Notes: generated by a model not told the origin, from the letters alone. A stretch of 64,000 nucleotides of DNA from Pteria penguin (GCA_035048485.1 CM068587.1:55237501-55301500); one strand, 5' to 3'; positions 1-13,691 are shown, counted from the stretch's first letter. Translations and numbers: made by a program.

Positions 1-730
1 AGTCATCGTTTACATGCCGGGACTATATAAAAAGTTCAAAGGTTATAGAGATCACATGATAAACAAAAAGACTTATTACTCAATCTAACAGTCATATAGA
101 TTGTATTAGTGCTTTGTTTACCGCTGTGTAATTTAAAACAAATATAAATGTAGAATGTGTAAGACATTTGATATCTATTCATCTATATCGACGGATCCAC
201 GATCTGTAAAATATCGCGATGACGTAGCCAAAGGCCACACAGAAATTTTGACGAGGAACAGTTATTCAGATTTATATAGTGTTATCAGGGCGATCTGGAC
301 AAATGCTCAGATTTATTTATAGTTAATGACCGAGGGGTTGTTTTATGTATGCAGAAATTAAAACCTTTAGTCTTATCACCCTCCCGTACAGATGGACAAT
401 GTCGCCAGCGGACTCTGCATACCTTCTATACCAGGGTCATCTGTGGTCTTTGTGCGGCATGCTCTGGTCGTTAAAGTACAATTGGATGATAAAAATGAAA
501 TACGGAAAATGTGATATTATGTATTATGTACATATACGTACATGTTAAACTATAGTATGTTAAAATAATTTAAGTAGATATAAAACAAGTAGTGGCAAAT
601 TAAGAAATTCTTCCATTTTTCAAACACACACAAATGAAATGTGTTCAAGCGATCGTAACCCTGTTGCCATGTATCAGATATGAATACATCGACGGTGTTG
701 CATTGACAACGTAAAAGTCAAACAACCTCT
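1..730. other. No gene recognised; AT-rich unique sequence
   Basis: Only short open frames occur, the longest about 67 codons, with no recognisable domain. No repeat, tRNA-like box or terminal inverted repeat was seen. It may be intergenic or intronic. Confidence 0.5.
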
Positions 731-929
731 GATGGTGACATGATGGGGAATATACAGAGGGAACATTGTTTGTTTGTTTATTTACTATTGCTTTTATGGG
801 AAAAAAGGGGGGGGTGCTTTTTCATATGAAATAAATGGCTTTGTTGTATTGATTTCTTGTCTAAAGTCAAATTTTGATGTGATGGTGATGGTGACATGAT
901 TAGGACTGTGCAGAGGGAGGATTGTCTGT

Positions 930-960
<31 letters not shown>

Positions 961-1042
961 TTATTTGGAGAGGGGGTACTTTTTCGTATTAATTAAATGG
1001 CTCTGTCGGAACGATGTCTTGTCTGAAAATCAAATTTTGAAG
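731..1042 (+). repeat. Diverged tandem duplication, two units of about 156 bp
   Basis: Two adjacent copies run 731-886 and 887-1042. Both open with GATGGTGACATGAT, continue with CAGAGGGA, a TTTA-rich stretch, a G-run before TACTTTTTC or TGCTTTTTC, AAATGGCT, and end with CAAATTTTGA. The second copy carries an expanded TTTA run (about 928-962). Divergence is substantial, so this is an old local duplication. Nothing coding is visible. Confidence 0.75.
928..962 (+). repeat. (TTTA)n microsatellite
   Basis: About nine TTTA units sit inside the second copy of the 156-bp duplication. The matching place in the first copy has only a short GTTT/TTTA stretch, so the expansion came after the duplication. 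Confidence 0.85.
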
Positions 1043-2935
1043 TTTTGAATATCTAATGCCCCTATAATTAATTTAACAGTATCTTTACATTAAATCATTA
1101 AAATTCGATACATCGTACATTGATTACCATGAAAACTGGGGCTCGCTGTAGAGAACAATTTAACGTTTTAGTATTTGATTTAACACAAAAACTTACCGAG
1201 AAATGCAGAAAATGATAAAAAGGGAATACGGAAAGTGAAGGTAAACCCCGACACCTATTAAACATGATACAGTTAACATAAAGGTCACTAGATCTGTATT
1301 TCTTCTTTTTTACATTATCTTCTGCGGGCTAACTCATTCTGCGTGATTAACCCCGCCGTAATGAAACAGAGGAAATGGGGACTATTAAGATAGAAGAAAA
1401 GAATGAGACTATTGAGAAGAAGTTTCTTTGATTCTTTTGGCGGGCGTCAGATTATCTATAACTGAATAGGACACATTCTTCGGCAAAAAATCAATAAAGC
1501 ATGCATCGCAACTTATGTCAAAACGCATTTCTCTTCATAAAGGAAACTTTTGTCAGTTGCCCGGATGCCAGAACAGTTGATGTTGTTTAAAATATTTCTT
1601 TGCGTACTTCCTATATAAAGGCTTAAATGATATCAATACATCATGTATCTGTAACATATGTATAAAAAGGGATTACTGCATCTCTACTACAATGATCTTT
1701 AACATTGTATGATTAGCGAATTTATCAGAGTTATAATTCAGCCAATCCAGGCGACCTTATCCGTTATAATGAGGGCTGAGTTTTGATCTTTTATAGCAGA
1801 GAGTGTATCAGGGGAGACCTTGATGGTAAAGTAACCTGGTGACGGCATTATATGTCATCGCTCTATTATCTATACAAGGAGGTATGGGTAGCGGTTTTGC
1901 ATGTGCTTCTTTGTCCGATATGATAGGGAAAAATGTCAAATATCAAAATGGCCGCTAACATATGTGAGAAATGTGTTGACAATGTGCTTTGAAATGTAAG
2001 ATGTATACTTATGTCTAGCAATAGGCATATATTTTACAAGACGTAGATTTTTTTTCATTTTCGCGAGGTTGGGAGAAGATAACGCATTAGGAGCTATCAC
2101 AGCAATGGATAAATGGCGAAGAATTACTTTTTTCAACAATATTTAACAAAATAATGTGTAATGTGGTAAAATGAAGATAATATTCAGTTCACTTTTATTA
2201 AATGTAAGAATTTCACGAGATGAATTAAAGATAAAGGTCTTGGTTATATTCATTTGCATTTTGTTGTTTTTCTCGTTTTGTTTTTAAAGTTTTAACCACA
2301 GATGTAAATTGATCGTCAGTTCTGTGTTTTAATGTTGACATCAATTTCAATGAAATTTACACCTGCGTGGTCACTACGTCATAACAATCCGTATTCATTT
2401 TCTAGATTTTACCCACCGATAACGAATTCGGCATATCGCCATCTATTCGTAGCCACTCTATCTCTTTCATAGTTATTTGGACTACATGGCACTGATACAG
2501 ACGTAAGAGGGATCAAAGGTGAGAGATTCCGATACAAAGTAGCGTATAAGGAACGGCTGCAGGGTAAAAGTTGCCTAAACGTGATTCTTTTGGATATTTT
2601 GTTGGTACATTTATATGAAATATATTTACTTTCTAGTTCATAAAACTCCAGTTTTATAATGGCAGCGCTATTGGTGCAAGATCAAAATAGAATCATTTAA
2701 CCCCCCCCCCCCCCCTTCCTTCACTTCGAGACCGCCATTGGAATTATACTATGTGTGTTGCATTAGTTTACATTGAATAAAGATACGTATAGGTATTGTA
2801 TATTATACAATTGGTTGTATATTCAAATAAAGGGGTTTTTTGTTGTCTATCAAAATAAATAAGTTCAATATGATGACATGATATACGGTGATGAAGGAAC
2901 TACTCTACGCGTCCATCTACATGGTCATAATGTAG
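1043..2935. other. No gene recognised; contains a C15 run at 2701-2715
   Basis: Mostly unique AT-rich sequence. A run of 15 C at 2701-2715 is followed about 15 bp later by ACCGCCATTGG (2731-2741). This resembles the terminus of the MITE families seen elsewhere in the window and may be a relic. No coding signal was recognised. Confidence 0.45.
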
Positions 2936-3088
2936 CAGTGGCGGATCCAGGATTACGGAAAATGGGGTGGGACACATATGAAGGTCAAGTGTAAGCCAAA
3001 AAACTCGGCCATTTTGGGTGCCAAATCTGGAATTTTCCTCCTTCTTTATATGAGTATTTCCAACCTTATAATCTATATATACCTTGTG
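2936..3088 (+). mobile_element. hAT-like MITE, fragment (left end)
   Basis: The segment begins CAGTGGCGGATCCAGGAT, the terminal motif also found at 9514. It then matches the 9514 copy in order: a purine/G-rich stretch, GGTCAAG or AGTCAAG, TAGCCAAAA or AAGCCAAAA, CTCGGCCATTT, CAACCTTAT, and TCTATATATRCCTTGT. The right terminus ending CCGCCACTG is absent, so this copy is truncated or has decayed. Assignment to the hAT superfamily is inference from the terminus and from one copy (27873) with a degenerate 8-bp duplication. Confidence 0.65.
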
Positions 3089-5312
3089 ACAACATGTGTA
3101 TGTTAGAATGACAGAATGTTAAAGTATCAGAAACAGTGTAAAAATATTTCAAGATTAAAAAAGATACGATAATATGCATCAACATTTCTTGTTCCTTCAT
3201 ATTAACCGGTAGTTTCCGGTATAGCATGTGCACGTCAACACATCCTGGATACACGTCTACATGCGCATTGTTCATTTCCTATGTTTGATTGCGTGATCAG
3301 TAGGTAGGCAGGTAACAATGAAATTAGGAAAGGATGGTCTTAACTTTCAGATCGGTGTTGCAACATTTGATAAAAGAAATAGTTGCCATCCTTACATGCG
3401 CGAGATGGCCGCCGCAGATAGCTGAATGTATCTACCGATAAGGACTGACTGGAAAACAAAACAAATTCGACACGCAGCATAAAGTTAATACATAGTTACC
3501 TGAAAGTTACACCTCTGAATTTTCCTGTTTTTATTGAAGTTGACCGACAATGAAGGCGTGATCCGATTTCTAGATAATGCAGCAAAGATGTTGTTTCTAT
3601 CCGTTTTGTGTCCGTGTGGCATTTAACTGCAAATTTAAATCGTTTTCGTTATCAGTTTCCTTTTTTTGTTAGATGATCTACTCTAAGATGAAGATACGAG
3701 GTTTTTACCTTTCTTGAAACAAAAGTGTCTCGTTTGACTTTGTCACTGCATTAAGCGCTGTGTATTTTTTCTCTTTGAAATCAGATGAGATAATGTCAGC
3801 ATTTCTGTGGGTGGTTAGTTGACCTTAAATAAAAGACCAATATTTAGCACAATGGTACCCATTAATATAAGAAACGTATATGATAAAAGAGCAAAATCTT
3901 AAGATCGTGTGTGGTTAGTAAAAAACGTTAGTTCTATGGCTTGGGGTACAAAGGAAGTAAAAAATTACTGCACTGAAATTTCAACAGACTTTTTGTCTTT
4001 GTGTTTAAGAAAATAATCAAGATTTTCTTTTCAGAAAGATTTAAAGAGACATTGAAATTTAAACTGCATAACATAGTGTGGTACAATCGCCAGTGAAACA
4101 AAAGAGAAGATAATTGGAGTGTTTAGAAGTTAATTACTCTCTGACTACTTCGTGGAGTATCGTCCACAGATAACCATGGTTAGAAATAGGATTCACCATG
4201 TTTCCAATTATATAGCACCAGATTTCGTCTACCGAACACATTAGTGCATGTTACCGGTATAGGTTTTAACCTAATTATTTCACATTCTATCCCTTCTTCC
4301 GGTTGAGAACGGACGACTTGGAGGTCATACGTGGGCTATTTGCTTACGTCAATTAAGACTCACTTTGTCTTCACAGTTCATGAAAATGAATGAAGAAAAT
4401 GTTTCTGTGTGTTAAGCTGAATCAAATTTACCTTACTCCCAGTGAGAATTTAACAAGAAACCTGGCGGAATGCTAAGTCAAGCCTAATCTGTTGTTTTCA
4501 TGCCAGTTCGTTTTGTTTTATTTTAACCTTTTTTCAATGGTATCAACAAAATACGCATATAGTAAGACTTCGCCTATTCTATTGAGAAATATGAATATTG
4601 GACAAAGTCAATAGAAATATTTTGAGCGGTTCCGCAAATCCTTGTAATAAGAATTTAAAAGTACGAAATGACTTTTAGAAAAAAAAGTAGTAATAAATAA
4701 GTAAATAAATAAAATAAATATAAAATACAAATCGGTGAGGATTTTTTTTATAGAAATGAAGATAACTGGCAAACGTTGTACTGACGTGAAATGTAAACTT
4801 TAAATTTTCGTTTATCGCTTTAAAACTAAATCTCCCATATGTATAGCTCTGTCCTTAGATTGATTCGCTGGCTCCCTCACTTTTTCGACCACGTTTGTTT
4901 TAACTCCACTTTTAATAGAGTTATATATTGCTAGAATTCCAATCAATGGGTGTAGTAAGAAATAGAGAAAGGTGCGTGTTGATGACGTGTGACTGCTTAA
5001 TACAGGCGTTCGCTAAAGCAGGTTTGACTGACATGACGATAAAAGCATGAGGTTTTCTAATTAATCGAGTATTTCTTTCTTCCTCAGACACCGAAAATGA
5101 AAGGATCATCACATATTATATAAATGCACACATAAAAGTGTACATTATAACTCGATTCCAGTGAATATTGCAGTATAAAGGTACATGTATATCTATTTAC
5201 TTTATTTTGAAGTCGGAACACATTTACTGCAAAACTGAATTACACATGATGTGGTGTTTTAGTGCAGTATGCTCTACAAGATAGGTTTCATTAGCACTAA
5301 TTTAGTTAGATT
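3089..5312. other. No gene recognised
   Basis: AT-rich unique sequence with open frames under 70 codons. No tRNA-like boxes, terminal inverted repeats or tandem arrays were seen. Confidence 0.45.
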
Positions 5313-5314
5313 TA

Positions 5315-5587
5315 CCTCCCGTTGTCGGCCATGTTTGTGGTCAAGCAAGAGCGTTTGCCTCATATTCATACTAAGTTTAGTAAAGTTTTTTTTAAAGAAA
5401 GTTGTTAATATACACACTTATTTAGAAATTTTTTTACGTTGTCTAATACCTCAAATTTTGCATAAGCATTGCAAAAACATCGGAATTATTCATAGTTTAG
5501 AGAATTTACCTATATAATTTGGTTGATTTATGAACAGATATTCTGTTCTATACCTCAAAGATGGCGGACAACTTATCTCAAGGGAAG
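5315..5587. mobile_element. TA-flanked MITE (Tc1/mariner-like), copy 1
   Basis: The ends are inverted: CCTCCC...CGGCCAT on the left and ATGGCGGAC...GGGAAG on the right. TA dinucleotides flank the element at 5313-5314 and 5588-5589. The interior matches the copy at 57543: TTGCATAA followed by ATTGCAAAA, then GGTTGATTTATG, then ATACCTC just before the right ATGGCGG. The right arm carries about 10 extra bases compared with copy 2. TA duplication is typical of Tc1/mariner-class elements; no transposase is encoded. The 82-codon open frame across this copy is not evidence of a gene. Confidence 0.7.
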
Positions 5588-5740
5588 TAACTCCAATAGA
5601 ATTTCATGCTACTGAAACCTATCTATATCTCGAAGAGGTCTACGTACATCGTAATCTGAAAATAAATGTCGTCGAATTCCTACTTTTCCCCAGTTTTTAG
5701 TAAAATCCGCAATCAATCAAATCAGTTTTAATAGTGTTGT

Positions 5741-5744
<4 letters not shown>

Positions 5745-5775
<31 letters not shown>
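5745..5775 (+). repeat. (CT)n microsatellite
   Basis: About fifteen uninterrupted CT/TC units. Confidence 0.9.
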
Positions 5776-5779
<4 letters not shown>

Positions 5780-8700
5780 CTTCTATACGTTTTGTTGAAT
5801 CTGTGTTTCTGGTGCGCTTTTTTAAAAGTTGAATAAGTATATTCATCTCCAGTATCTGACATAATTCATGCATCAACAGTAATCAATGCATTCTCTACTT
5901 CAGATTTTGTGTCCGTTTCTATACTTCCAGTTGTTACACTTTCAATAGTCTTCTCTTGATCCTCGTTGCATCATTAGGCGCTTTTAATTTCGCTCCAGTC
6001 AACATATCCCAATTGCATCCATATCACGGTAGGACTGAAGTTTGCTGAAAGCAATATTAAATCAGAACAAATGAAACGAGAAGTCGATTGATTTTAACGT
6101 GTCAGTTTAATTCTCACACATGACCTACAATGTATTATCTAGGCCAAAAAGTAGAGAACATCAAGGGCAAGTTACCAGAGGGTTTCGATTCCATGAGATC
6201 CCTATTGTTATAAGTAGTCGAGTACAGATCAAAATGACACCATATGGAAGGGCACTTTAATCTGATGCGTGGTATACACATTTCCTATACAATGTAAGCA
6301 TATAGTCATTCCATATGTGCAGTGCTTAAATGTTTTGCTTGGTCTTTCAGCGGTGGATATGGCAAGCGAGACAGGAGACCCTTACACTTTTTAAGACCCA
6401 CGCAGATCTCTGATTTTCAGATATTCATGAATGTCCATTATGGTATAACGTTGTAAGTATCCGATCTACATAGTACTAGCTACTTTCGTTTTCTATTTTC
6501 GTATTGATTTAGATTTTTGTTTCACCTTACAGTCGTATCTGGCTATATCGATAGGAAGTTTGGCTAGATATCGGAATGTCTTGGGTACGAATGTAGGACA
6601 TGCGTCCCATAACTGGGACATATATATATATATCTATATCTAGCCGGAATCAGTTCTTAAATAACTTTACACGTTCGAAAACCAATTGGATTTCTTCACT
6701 CTACGTAATCGGTTTTAGTTTTACATATTGCAGCATTCTTTTATGAGTAGGGGTGCGAGAGATTCCGATTACATGATAGGTTATGACTTTGGTTTTATCC
6801 TAGGCCACAATGCAACTTTTAATTAATTTTTTTTCAAATACATGTACTATTATGAATATTTTGAAATCCACATTTAAACTCAATGGAGAAGCATGCATAG
6901 ATGATATATATTTAATTATTTTCTCATTTAAGATAATAATCCTGGTAAAACAAAAGATTGAAAAATAAGATTTTACTTAGAAATTGAAGATAAATCCCGA
7001 GGAGTATAACTCATAACAAGTCACCAGTCTGGATCATCTAAGCGTTGTGAAAGTCTCATGGCTGCTGATAGTGCTGTAGTGCCCTAGTGGTTGGTTGTTT
7101 TGTGCTACGTCACAGAGATCTTTGCTCATATATGGTGACAGTATTGGCCTGATACATTTGAATAGAAATTTATACCTTTGTAATAGACCAAGCCGAAGCA
7201 GTGAGGGTTGTTTGTGGAACAACCCTCCACCTCCCCACTTAAGATGCATAAGAACTTCTTTTCTCTGATACCCTGGCCTCAAAACCAGGGCGTAAGAGAA
7301 ACAGAAACGGACAAAGGAAGGGGACACAAACATACTTGTGGTCCCTTTCCCCACCTTTCAGCATAAGTTGCAATAGAGCACTTTGTCTGTAATACCCCTA
7401 CAGCTTCTAGGCTTCTCGCCTCAGAATTAATACTGCGCCCTAACATATATATATATATATATACATATATATTATGTGTATTACTACCTGCTTCTAGAAT
7501 TATGGCACATGGTTTTATTTGTACAAGTAATTGGCGACACCTAGACTTCTTTTTACAACCGGAAATTCTTATATCTTGTTCATATGGTCTTATTTCTGCA
7601 TTTGACTAAATTTTAGAAAACACTTCAGATTATGTGGTGATACATATGATGGCTTCTTGTAAAAAGTGTTGCAATTTCATTCATGGTGGCTTTGACGAGC
7701 CGAGCAGGAGGCAGGAGGTGTCTTCTCATTATTCATACCCGATCTCACCTCCGATTTCTATTGCTTCGTAAATGTCCATCGTGAGGAGTTTTTTTTTCTG
7801 ATGAAGGGAAAGAGTAGCTGTTAAACACTCCGCTGGGCTCGGCAAAGTCCGACTCTTCGTGATCGAGTAATACCAGCACAACACTTGAAGCCACTCTTAT
7901 TCCCAAATCCCGATATAATAAAGGTTATATACACCAGAATAAAGTATTACAGTATCTCCGAGAACAATCCAATAAGTCCACTTTTTCTTTTAAATACCTA
8001 TTTATCTCCGTATGTTATTAAAAAAAAACTCCCAAACAAACCATTTCCCAAGGTTGTGCGCAGTGTTTTCCACCATGGGTCAAGATTGTTTTCCATATTG
8101 CATTTCTACTTCTTTACATTACATTCGCTTCCATACAAGTCTTTTTTACCTTTGGGATATCTAGTTCATAATCTGAAAAAGAATACCATGAAAACCGAGG
8201 GGGGCTCATCATTGTGAAGCATTTAATGAAATTGAAACCTTGCCTACATAATGCGATCTTCGCCAGATTGTATCTATGCATACCTTATTTTGATTTAGAT
8301 TTCTTCACTTTTTGTCACCTTTTATGGGCGCTCAAGAATGATATCTACATCATTTGCATAATGAAGTTTCGTGAGAAGAATCTAGATATGTATTTATAGC
8401 TATATACATATATTCATATTGACATATCCGAGGAAAGCTGGTGTTTTAAGAGTGGTGGTGGGGGTCCCGACCTATATTTTACCCTAAATGGACTTTCGTC
8501 GGAATTGGTAAACTTCGAATTTGCCTTTCCTGGCTCAAAATGTTCTATAGTGAGACCGCTCCTGGTCGTATACATGTATATATAAAAGATTGGATTCAGA
8601 TGGGGGGACGATTAACATTGGCGAATGCAGGATTTCAGAGATGGGTGGTTGGGGGGGGGGGGGGGTTATTTATTTCTTTATTCCTTCTCTACATCGTGTG

Positions 8701-9513
8701 CTGGTGAAGGTTTCGGTACAGTGAGTGGGAAAGACTAACGTCAATGCTTTTATCAGTGCTGTATGATGAACCAGCCACTTGGGTATCTCAGTGTTGGATA
8801 AGGTAAATGGGAAAATAGAGGGTACAAAATTAAACCATGTAAGATTAAAGAAAAACGAAAGGATGGAGGAAGGAAAGAGGAAGATAGAGAGAAAATCAAA
8901 TATGGAAAAAGAAATTGAAAGAGAAAAGATTAGTAAGGTGGGCAGAAAAAAAGGGAAGTGAAATATATTGGAATCACTTCTGTACTAAGTAGCGATATTT
9001 TTAAATCATATATTTTGGGAGAGAGAAAGCGGCTTTGTCATTGTATCATAAAGGGAGTCAGTATGTACAAGGGTGTCGTAGGATGGTAGTGATGCTAGGA
9101 AGGAAGAACAGAGAATAAACCCGAGTGTTTTCCGAAAATTTCGCCCACGTCAAATCCTACCGTAGAAGTAACAGTGGTGAAATATAACAATGTTTCATTT
9201 GTTGCGGTGATTCACATGGTCTAGATTGCTAGCTACATACAAGGTCAAGTGTTGGGGATTTGTCTGTGTTTGGCGAGCTCTTGTCAACGGATCGAGTTTC
9301 AAAACGGAAATACAACTTAAGATATGATCACCGCTGATGTGAAGCTCGTTGAGAGTTTGTTGCATTGTTTTACCGAAATACGTAAGTAGCTAAAACTAGG
9401 GCCGTCAGAGGAGACGCGGTACAAACGAGCTCTATTTGAAGTAGAATGGTTATAGTATCTAATGCGTTATCGTGACTGTACTTTGTGCTTCCCCACAATT
9501 TAACTATATATTG
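5776..9513. other. No gene recognised; short AT tracts and a relic MITE end
   Basis: Mostly unique sequence. Short TA tracts occur near 6620 and 7445. A possible MITE relic begins with CATTGGCGAATGCAGGATTT at 8616 and has a G run at 8651-8665, the same terminus-to-G-run layout as the elements at 37417 and 9514. A weak inverted resemblance joins about 7688 (GCTTTGACGAGCCGAGC) and 7835-7855. Open frames reach 110 codons but show no domain, are rich in residues expected from AT-rich DNA, and have no homologue I recognise. Confidence 0.4.
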
Positions 9514-9735
9514 CAGTGGCGGATCTAGTATTTCCATGACGAAAAAAGGGGGGGGGGCACATGTGAAAGTCAAGCATTAGCCAAAATACTCGGCCATTTC
9601 GGGTAACAAATGCGGACTTTAACTCATATTAGTTGAATGTTTTCAACCTTATCGTCTATATATGCCTTGTAGATTTGTGGAAAAAAAGGGACCGGCCCCC
9701 CCCCCCCCCCTTTGCCCCCTCAAAATCCGCCACTG
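9514..9735. mobile_element. hAT-like MITE, both ends present
   Basis: Left terminus CAGTGGCGGATCTAG and right terminus AAATCCGCCACTG form inverted repeats of about 12 bp. A run of ten G (9548-9557) lies 34 bp from the left end, and a run of 15 C (9696-9710) lies 25 bp from the right end, extending the potential hairpin. The 222-bp length and absence of a transposase mark it as non-autonomous. The flanking 8-mers do not match, so target duplication is not confirmed. It shares interior sequence with the fragment at 2936. Confidence 0.75.
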
Positions 9736-10950
9736 TGTTGCTTGTTCAAATCTGGTCCATCGTGCAGGCTCGATGCGGTTACCTGAAAACCAAGTTAGGA
9801 TAGAACATTATGATAAACTTTGAAAACCTAAATGTACATTTGTATTTAAAAGAACCATAGATTGAAAGTAAATTTTATTTCTTTCGGTTTGTTTTTGGTG
9901 GGGAAGATTTCGATGGCGGCATGGCTGGTGGGGGAGCGGGGTCCAGAAAATTCTTACTCTGTCTGAACTACTAAAATTTATTTAAGAAATGGATTTTCAC
10001 AAGACAAAACGAGTCAAGAATCAAAGTTTCAAATATTCAAGGAATCGTTGTTTTATTCTCACAAACATGGTCAATGCAGGTTTTCGTGGATGGGATGGGT
10101 AATGTCATGCTCATTTCGTATCAAGGACAACAAGCTGTGTTTGTGAAACACTGATGTTCCCGGCGGCACCCAAGTCCAAAAAGTAATTTTTAGCGTGAAT
10201 GTCATTCTCAAGGTCAAAAGATCATCGATCTCTGTGTCATTTGAAAGGGCTTCATTAGTTGAGTACGCATGTGAAATATGAAGTCTCTATTTCTCGGGGT
10301 TCAAAAGTTATAGCCAAGGTTAAAGTTGACTACAGACAGACAAACAAACAACAAATAGACAGGACAAAAACAATATGCCCCTGATCTATTGATCCGGGGC
10401 ATAAAAAACGGGGGGGGGGTTCCTCCGACAGATATTAAATTTTTTTATCGATGTAAAGTGAGGTAACAACCACAGTGAACCTCTCTAAATCCGCAAATGG
10501 TTTCTATCCGAATTGTTATAATTTTCCGTACGTTTCTTTCCCTTTTTCAGACACAGCAAGATCACACGGTAACACCGGCAGTAGACTCGATTACAAGGTT
10601 GACGACCATTAAGGAATTAGCACCATGTTACTTTTTAGACGTCTTAGTTTTACCACACATTTAGCAGTGTAGTGCTATATTTCTATTACCCACTATAAAC
10701 ATGCGGCAGAATTTACCCATATCGTTTGATCGACTTTGTATTGACAGTGGTGGAATTTAAAGCGCATCTTACAGTAATTTTGAGATATTTACGCAACACT
10801 ACATAATACATTTTATTGCATTCTGTTTTTATTCGTTCCTATCCGATCATACATATTTAAGATACAAAAATGATACTGAATTTGTAGAAATAAACGAATA
10901 ATGATAAAAATCGAGTTGTCTGCTCTTTAATACATTTGTTCAGAAAAGTC
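9736..10950. other. No gene recognised; includes a putative dispersed repeat at about 10150-10410
   Basis: From about 10150 the sequence has the style of a molluscan dispersed repeat: AAGGTCAAAAG, TTCAAAAGTTATAGCCAAGG, then CAGACAGACAAACAAACA, ending in a hairpin made from TATGCCCCTGATC (10374-10386), a 4-nt loop, and GATCCGGGGCATA (10391-10403). The hairpin arms match at 12 of 13 positions. The repeat class is unknown to me. The rest is unique sequence. Confidence 0.45.
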
Positions 10951-11087
10951 CAGTGATGGATCCAATATCCTCTACGCGTGGGGTAGATCATGACAAATTA
11001 AGCAAAGTATTAGTGATATCTCTTAAGTTTTGGTTCATTATCTGAGGGTACCCGCCCTGCAACCCCTACCCACTGAATCCGCCACTG
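10951..11087. mobile_element. hAT-like MITE, short copy
   Basis: Begins CAGTGATGGATCCAA and ends TGAATCCGCCACTG. The ends are an imperfect inverted pair of the same type as 9514-9735, and the copy is only 137 bp long. The flanking 8-mers (GAAAAGTC and TAATAGTG) do not match, so no target-site duplication supports it. No coding capacity. Confidence 0.65.
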
Positions 11088-13635
11088 TAATAGTGAAGTC
11101 GTAGAAAATTGATGTTAGAAATCGCGATTATTTAGAGTTATCTGTTCTTGAATGCAGTTTTCCCGACGTGAATAAGGTTTCGGCAAGTTACGTCACAGAA
11201 TAAGCAAATTAAAGACTGTGGGCATGTAAACTTATCATAATGTCATTAATTTCTCATTAGAACAATAGCCTTCTTGTTGCTCACAAGATCGAAGTGTACA
11301 CAAATTAGCATAATATCATGAAAGCAACACAATTCTGTCACTGTACAAAACTATATTCATTTACAAGTCGCCTTTAAGCCAAGCTGTTTAAACATTACAT
11401 CGAGTCGTAATTTTAAAGACTTGCTGAATAATCAGATAGAGTAAAATCATTAAAACGATTAGCACATACCCCCTAATTGTTTACATAGATGGACGAGCAA
11501 ATAATATAAAAGGAAAAACCATTAACGGGTGGTATAGAAAGTGTTCCTTTGGCTTTGTGTAACAGATTCGGAACAGCTTAGATCAGAGGTTACCGCCAAT
11601 GAAAATTCACGCAATTTTCCATATTTATATCGTAATCCCGACTTCACCTATCCTTATTAAGAAAAGAAGTTCCGTTAAAAGCGTCTATTAATCATATTTG
11701 CTAATCTCATCAGGTTTTTTTTGTAGTTGACTGTCGCTCTCGCCTTTTCTCGTAATTAATAACTTTCTTAGTGTTAATGATTCTCCCTTTATTTACCGTG
11801 CAATTTAATCACCCTTTGTTCATGCTTTGTTGCAAACAGGATTTACTTTTGTCACATTGTGAGGGAATTAATATATATTTAATATGGATTAAAGGGAATG
11901 TTTGACTTTGACAGCTCGTGGTAGCGGCTATACACCGACTGTACAAACCAACTCGCAATATAAATACAACTATTGAATAAGGCTATTGTCATACGTGTAA
12001 ATATTATTAATCTAAGACCACAACGAAGAAAAACTTTCTTTGAACACCAGAAAGCATTACTATGCTTATACTATAACGTATTGACTTAGATTGAGAGATC
12101 TAATTACGGCCCGATCTTAGTCTTGTTTGCGTTTGTCTCAAGAGGTCGAGTTCCAAAAGTGATTTTTCGAGCAGGATTAGAGGTTGACTCTCACGCGTTA
12201 TTGGTGACTGTACAAACGGAAACCAAATGGTTGTGTGGACGAAGAATTTGTGGTCGGATTTAATTATAATTGCCCATGGAATGACCAGTAAAAGGGGGTC
12301 AAGTGTGTGAGCTAAGACAGAGTAGTAATTCAACTGTAGTTTTTGACCAGTACAGATTTCTTTCTTTTTTCTGTTCTTTTCTTTTTCTATCAGTAAGCAA
12401 AATCCTTGTATACAAATTGTATAATAAATGTTACCAGTATTTCACATTTTCAATTTCCTCCTGTGATTTTTTAAAGTCTACTTTGTCATCATCTATTGAC
12501 ACGTTGTAATCATAAATTATATTATAATCAGATTTGAAACAATAGATAAATATTATTGTATAGTATATGGTGAGTGTGCCATGACAGATGCAACGGTACA
12601 AACAACATAAATTGACGATAGATTATGTCGATTTGTAAGGACTGAAATGGGACAAACCTAGCGGAAAAACTGTCTCCAACACTGAAGGGAAGCCGAGATA
12701 ATAACTTGTGAAAAAATAAAACCAAGCGGAAAAATTGTCCCCAAAATTGAAAAAAGGTTGAAATAATAACTTGTGTCAAAGCCGTGTCATTCAACAAATC
12801 TAAATAAGTGTATAATCAGTGAATATTCACTGGAAAGAGGGCCTCCGAAATCAATCAAAGTTCTTTTACTGTTGGGAGAATTCTTAATTTGCATAAGAGC
12901 ATTATCATCCCGAAGCACTAACAACGCAGTTAAATTCTTTGATTACACATCGCGCGAAACTCGAGCGGAGAGTATAAGTAAAAAACAATTTAATGATAAT
13001 CTCGGAGAAAATGATTTTTGCAGGTAACAATTAGGACATCACCTCCATTGAACAGGTATACCCCCTTCTTTACAGCCCCTAGACACTTGCCGCAACCGTA
13101 TGCAGATCTAGATTCAGATAAGATAAAAATCGCTTCGCTCTTTTTGCATTTGAACAAAGGTCCGTTCTACAATACTACCTAAGTATTTGACACGATGTAA
13201 TCAAATTTGAATAAAGTATGAAAAACAGGGTATAGAATTCGAAGATAAATTTATAGTAGCAATTGCTCCTAGCACATTTTGTGTATCGCATATCACCATT
13301 TTCTGAATTGCATAATTCTAAAAGATTGGACAATTGTGATTTTAATGGTGGTTTAATTGTGGAAAAGTGTAAATATTGACTAGAATTCAGGTATGGAGTG
13401 TCTCTAATGAAATTTAATTTTTACTCAATTGTACAGTAGTAGACACTTGGACAGCTCCAGTCCTAATTGGTGGGGAAGAACAGAAAGTCTTTGCGTGTGG
13501 TGTTATATAAAACACTCGACGAAGAATGTACTATCCTTGTAGAAAACACGCACTCTCCATAGCACAAAAGGAAAACGGTCGTTACTTGGTGATTATTATT
13601 CTATATTTGTATGAGACGTACAGAGGCAGGTGAAG
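11088..13635. other. No gene recognised
   Basis: Unique AT-rich sequence. Open frames of 60-90 codons overlap on both strands (12100-13027) with no recognisable motif, as expected by chance in AT-rich DNA over 2.5 kb. Confidence 0.45.
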
Positions 13636-13691
13636 AGAAAAGGGGTCCAGGCACCCCCTCCTTTCAACAATATCGAACCCGTATCCTACTT

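Noticed and set aside
7685..7855. Inverted pair around GAGCCGAGC / GCTGGGCTCGGC as a MITE
   Set aside because: Similarity is limited to about 20 bp with several mismatches, with no target duplication or second copy.
7034..8217. Open frames of 106 and 110 codons on opposite strands
   Set aside because: Composition is typical of translated AT-rich non-coding DNA and no motif was recognised.
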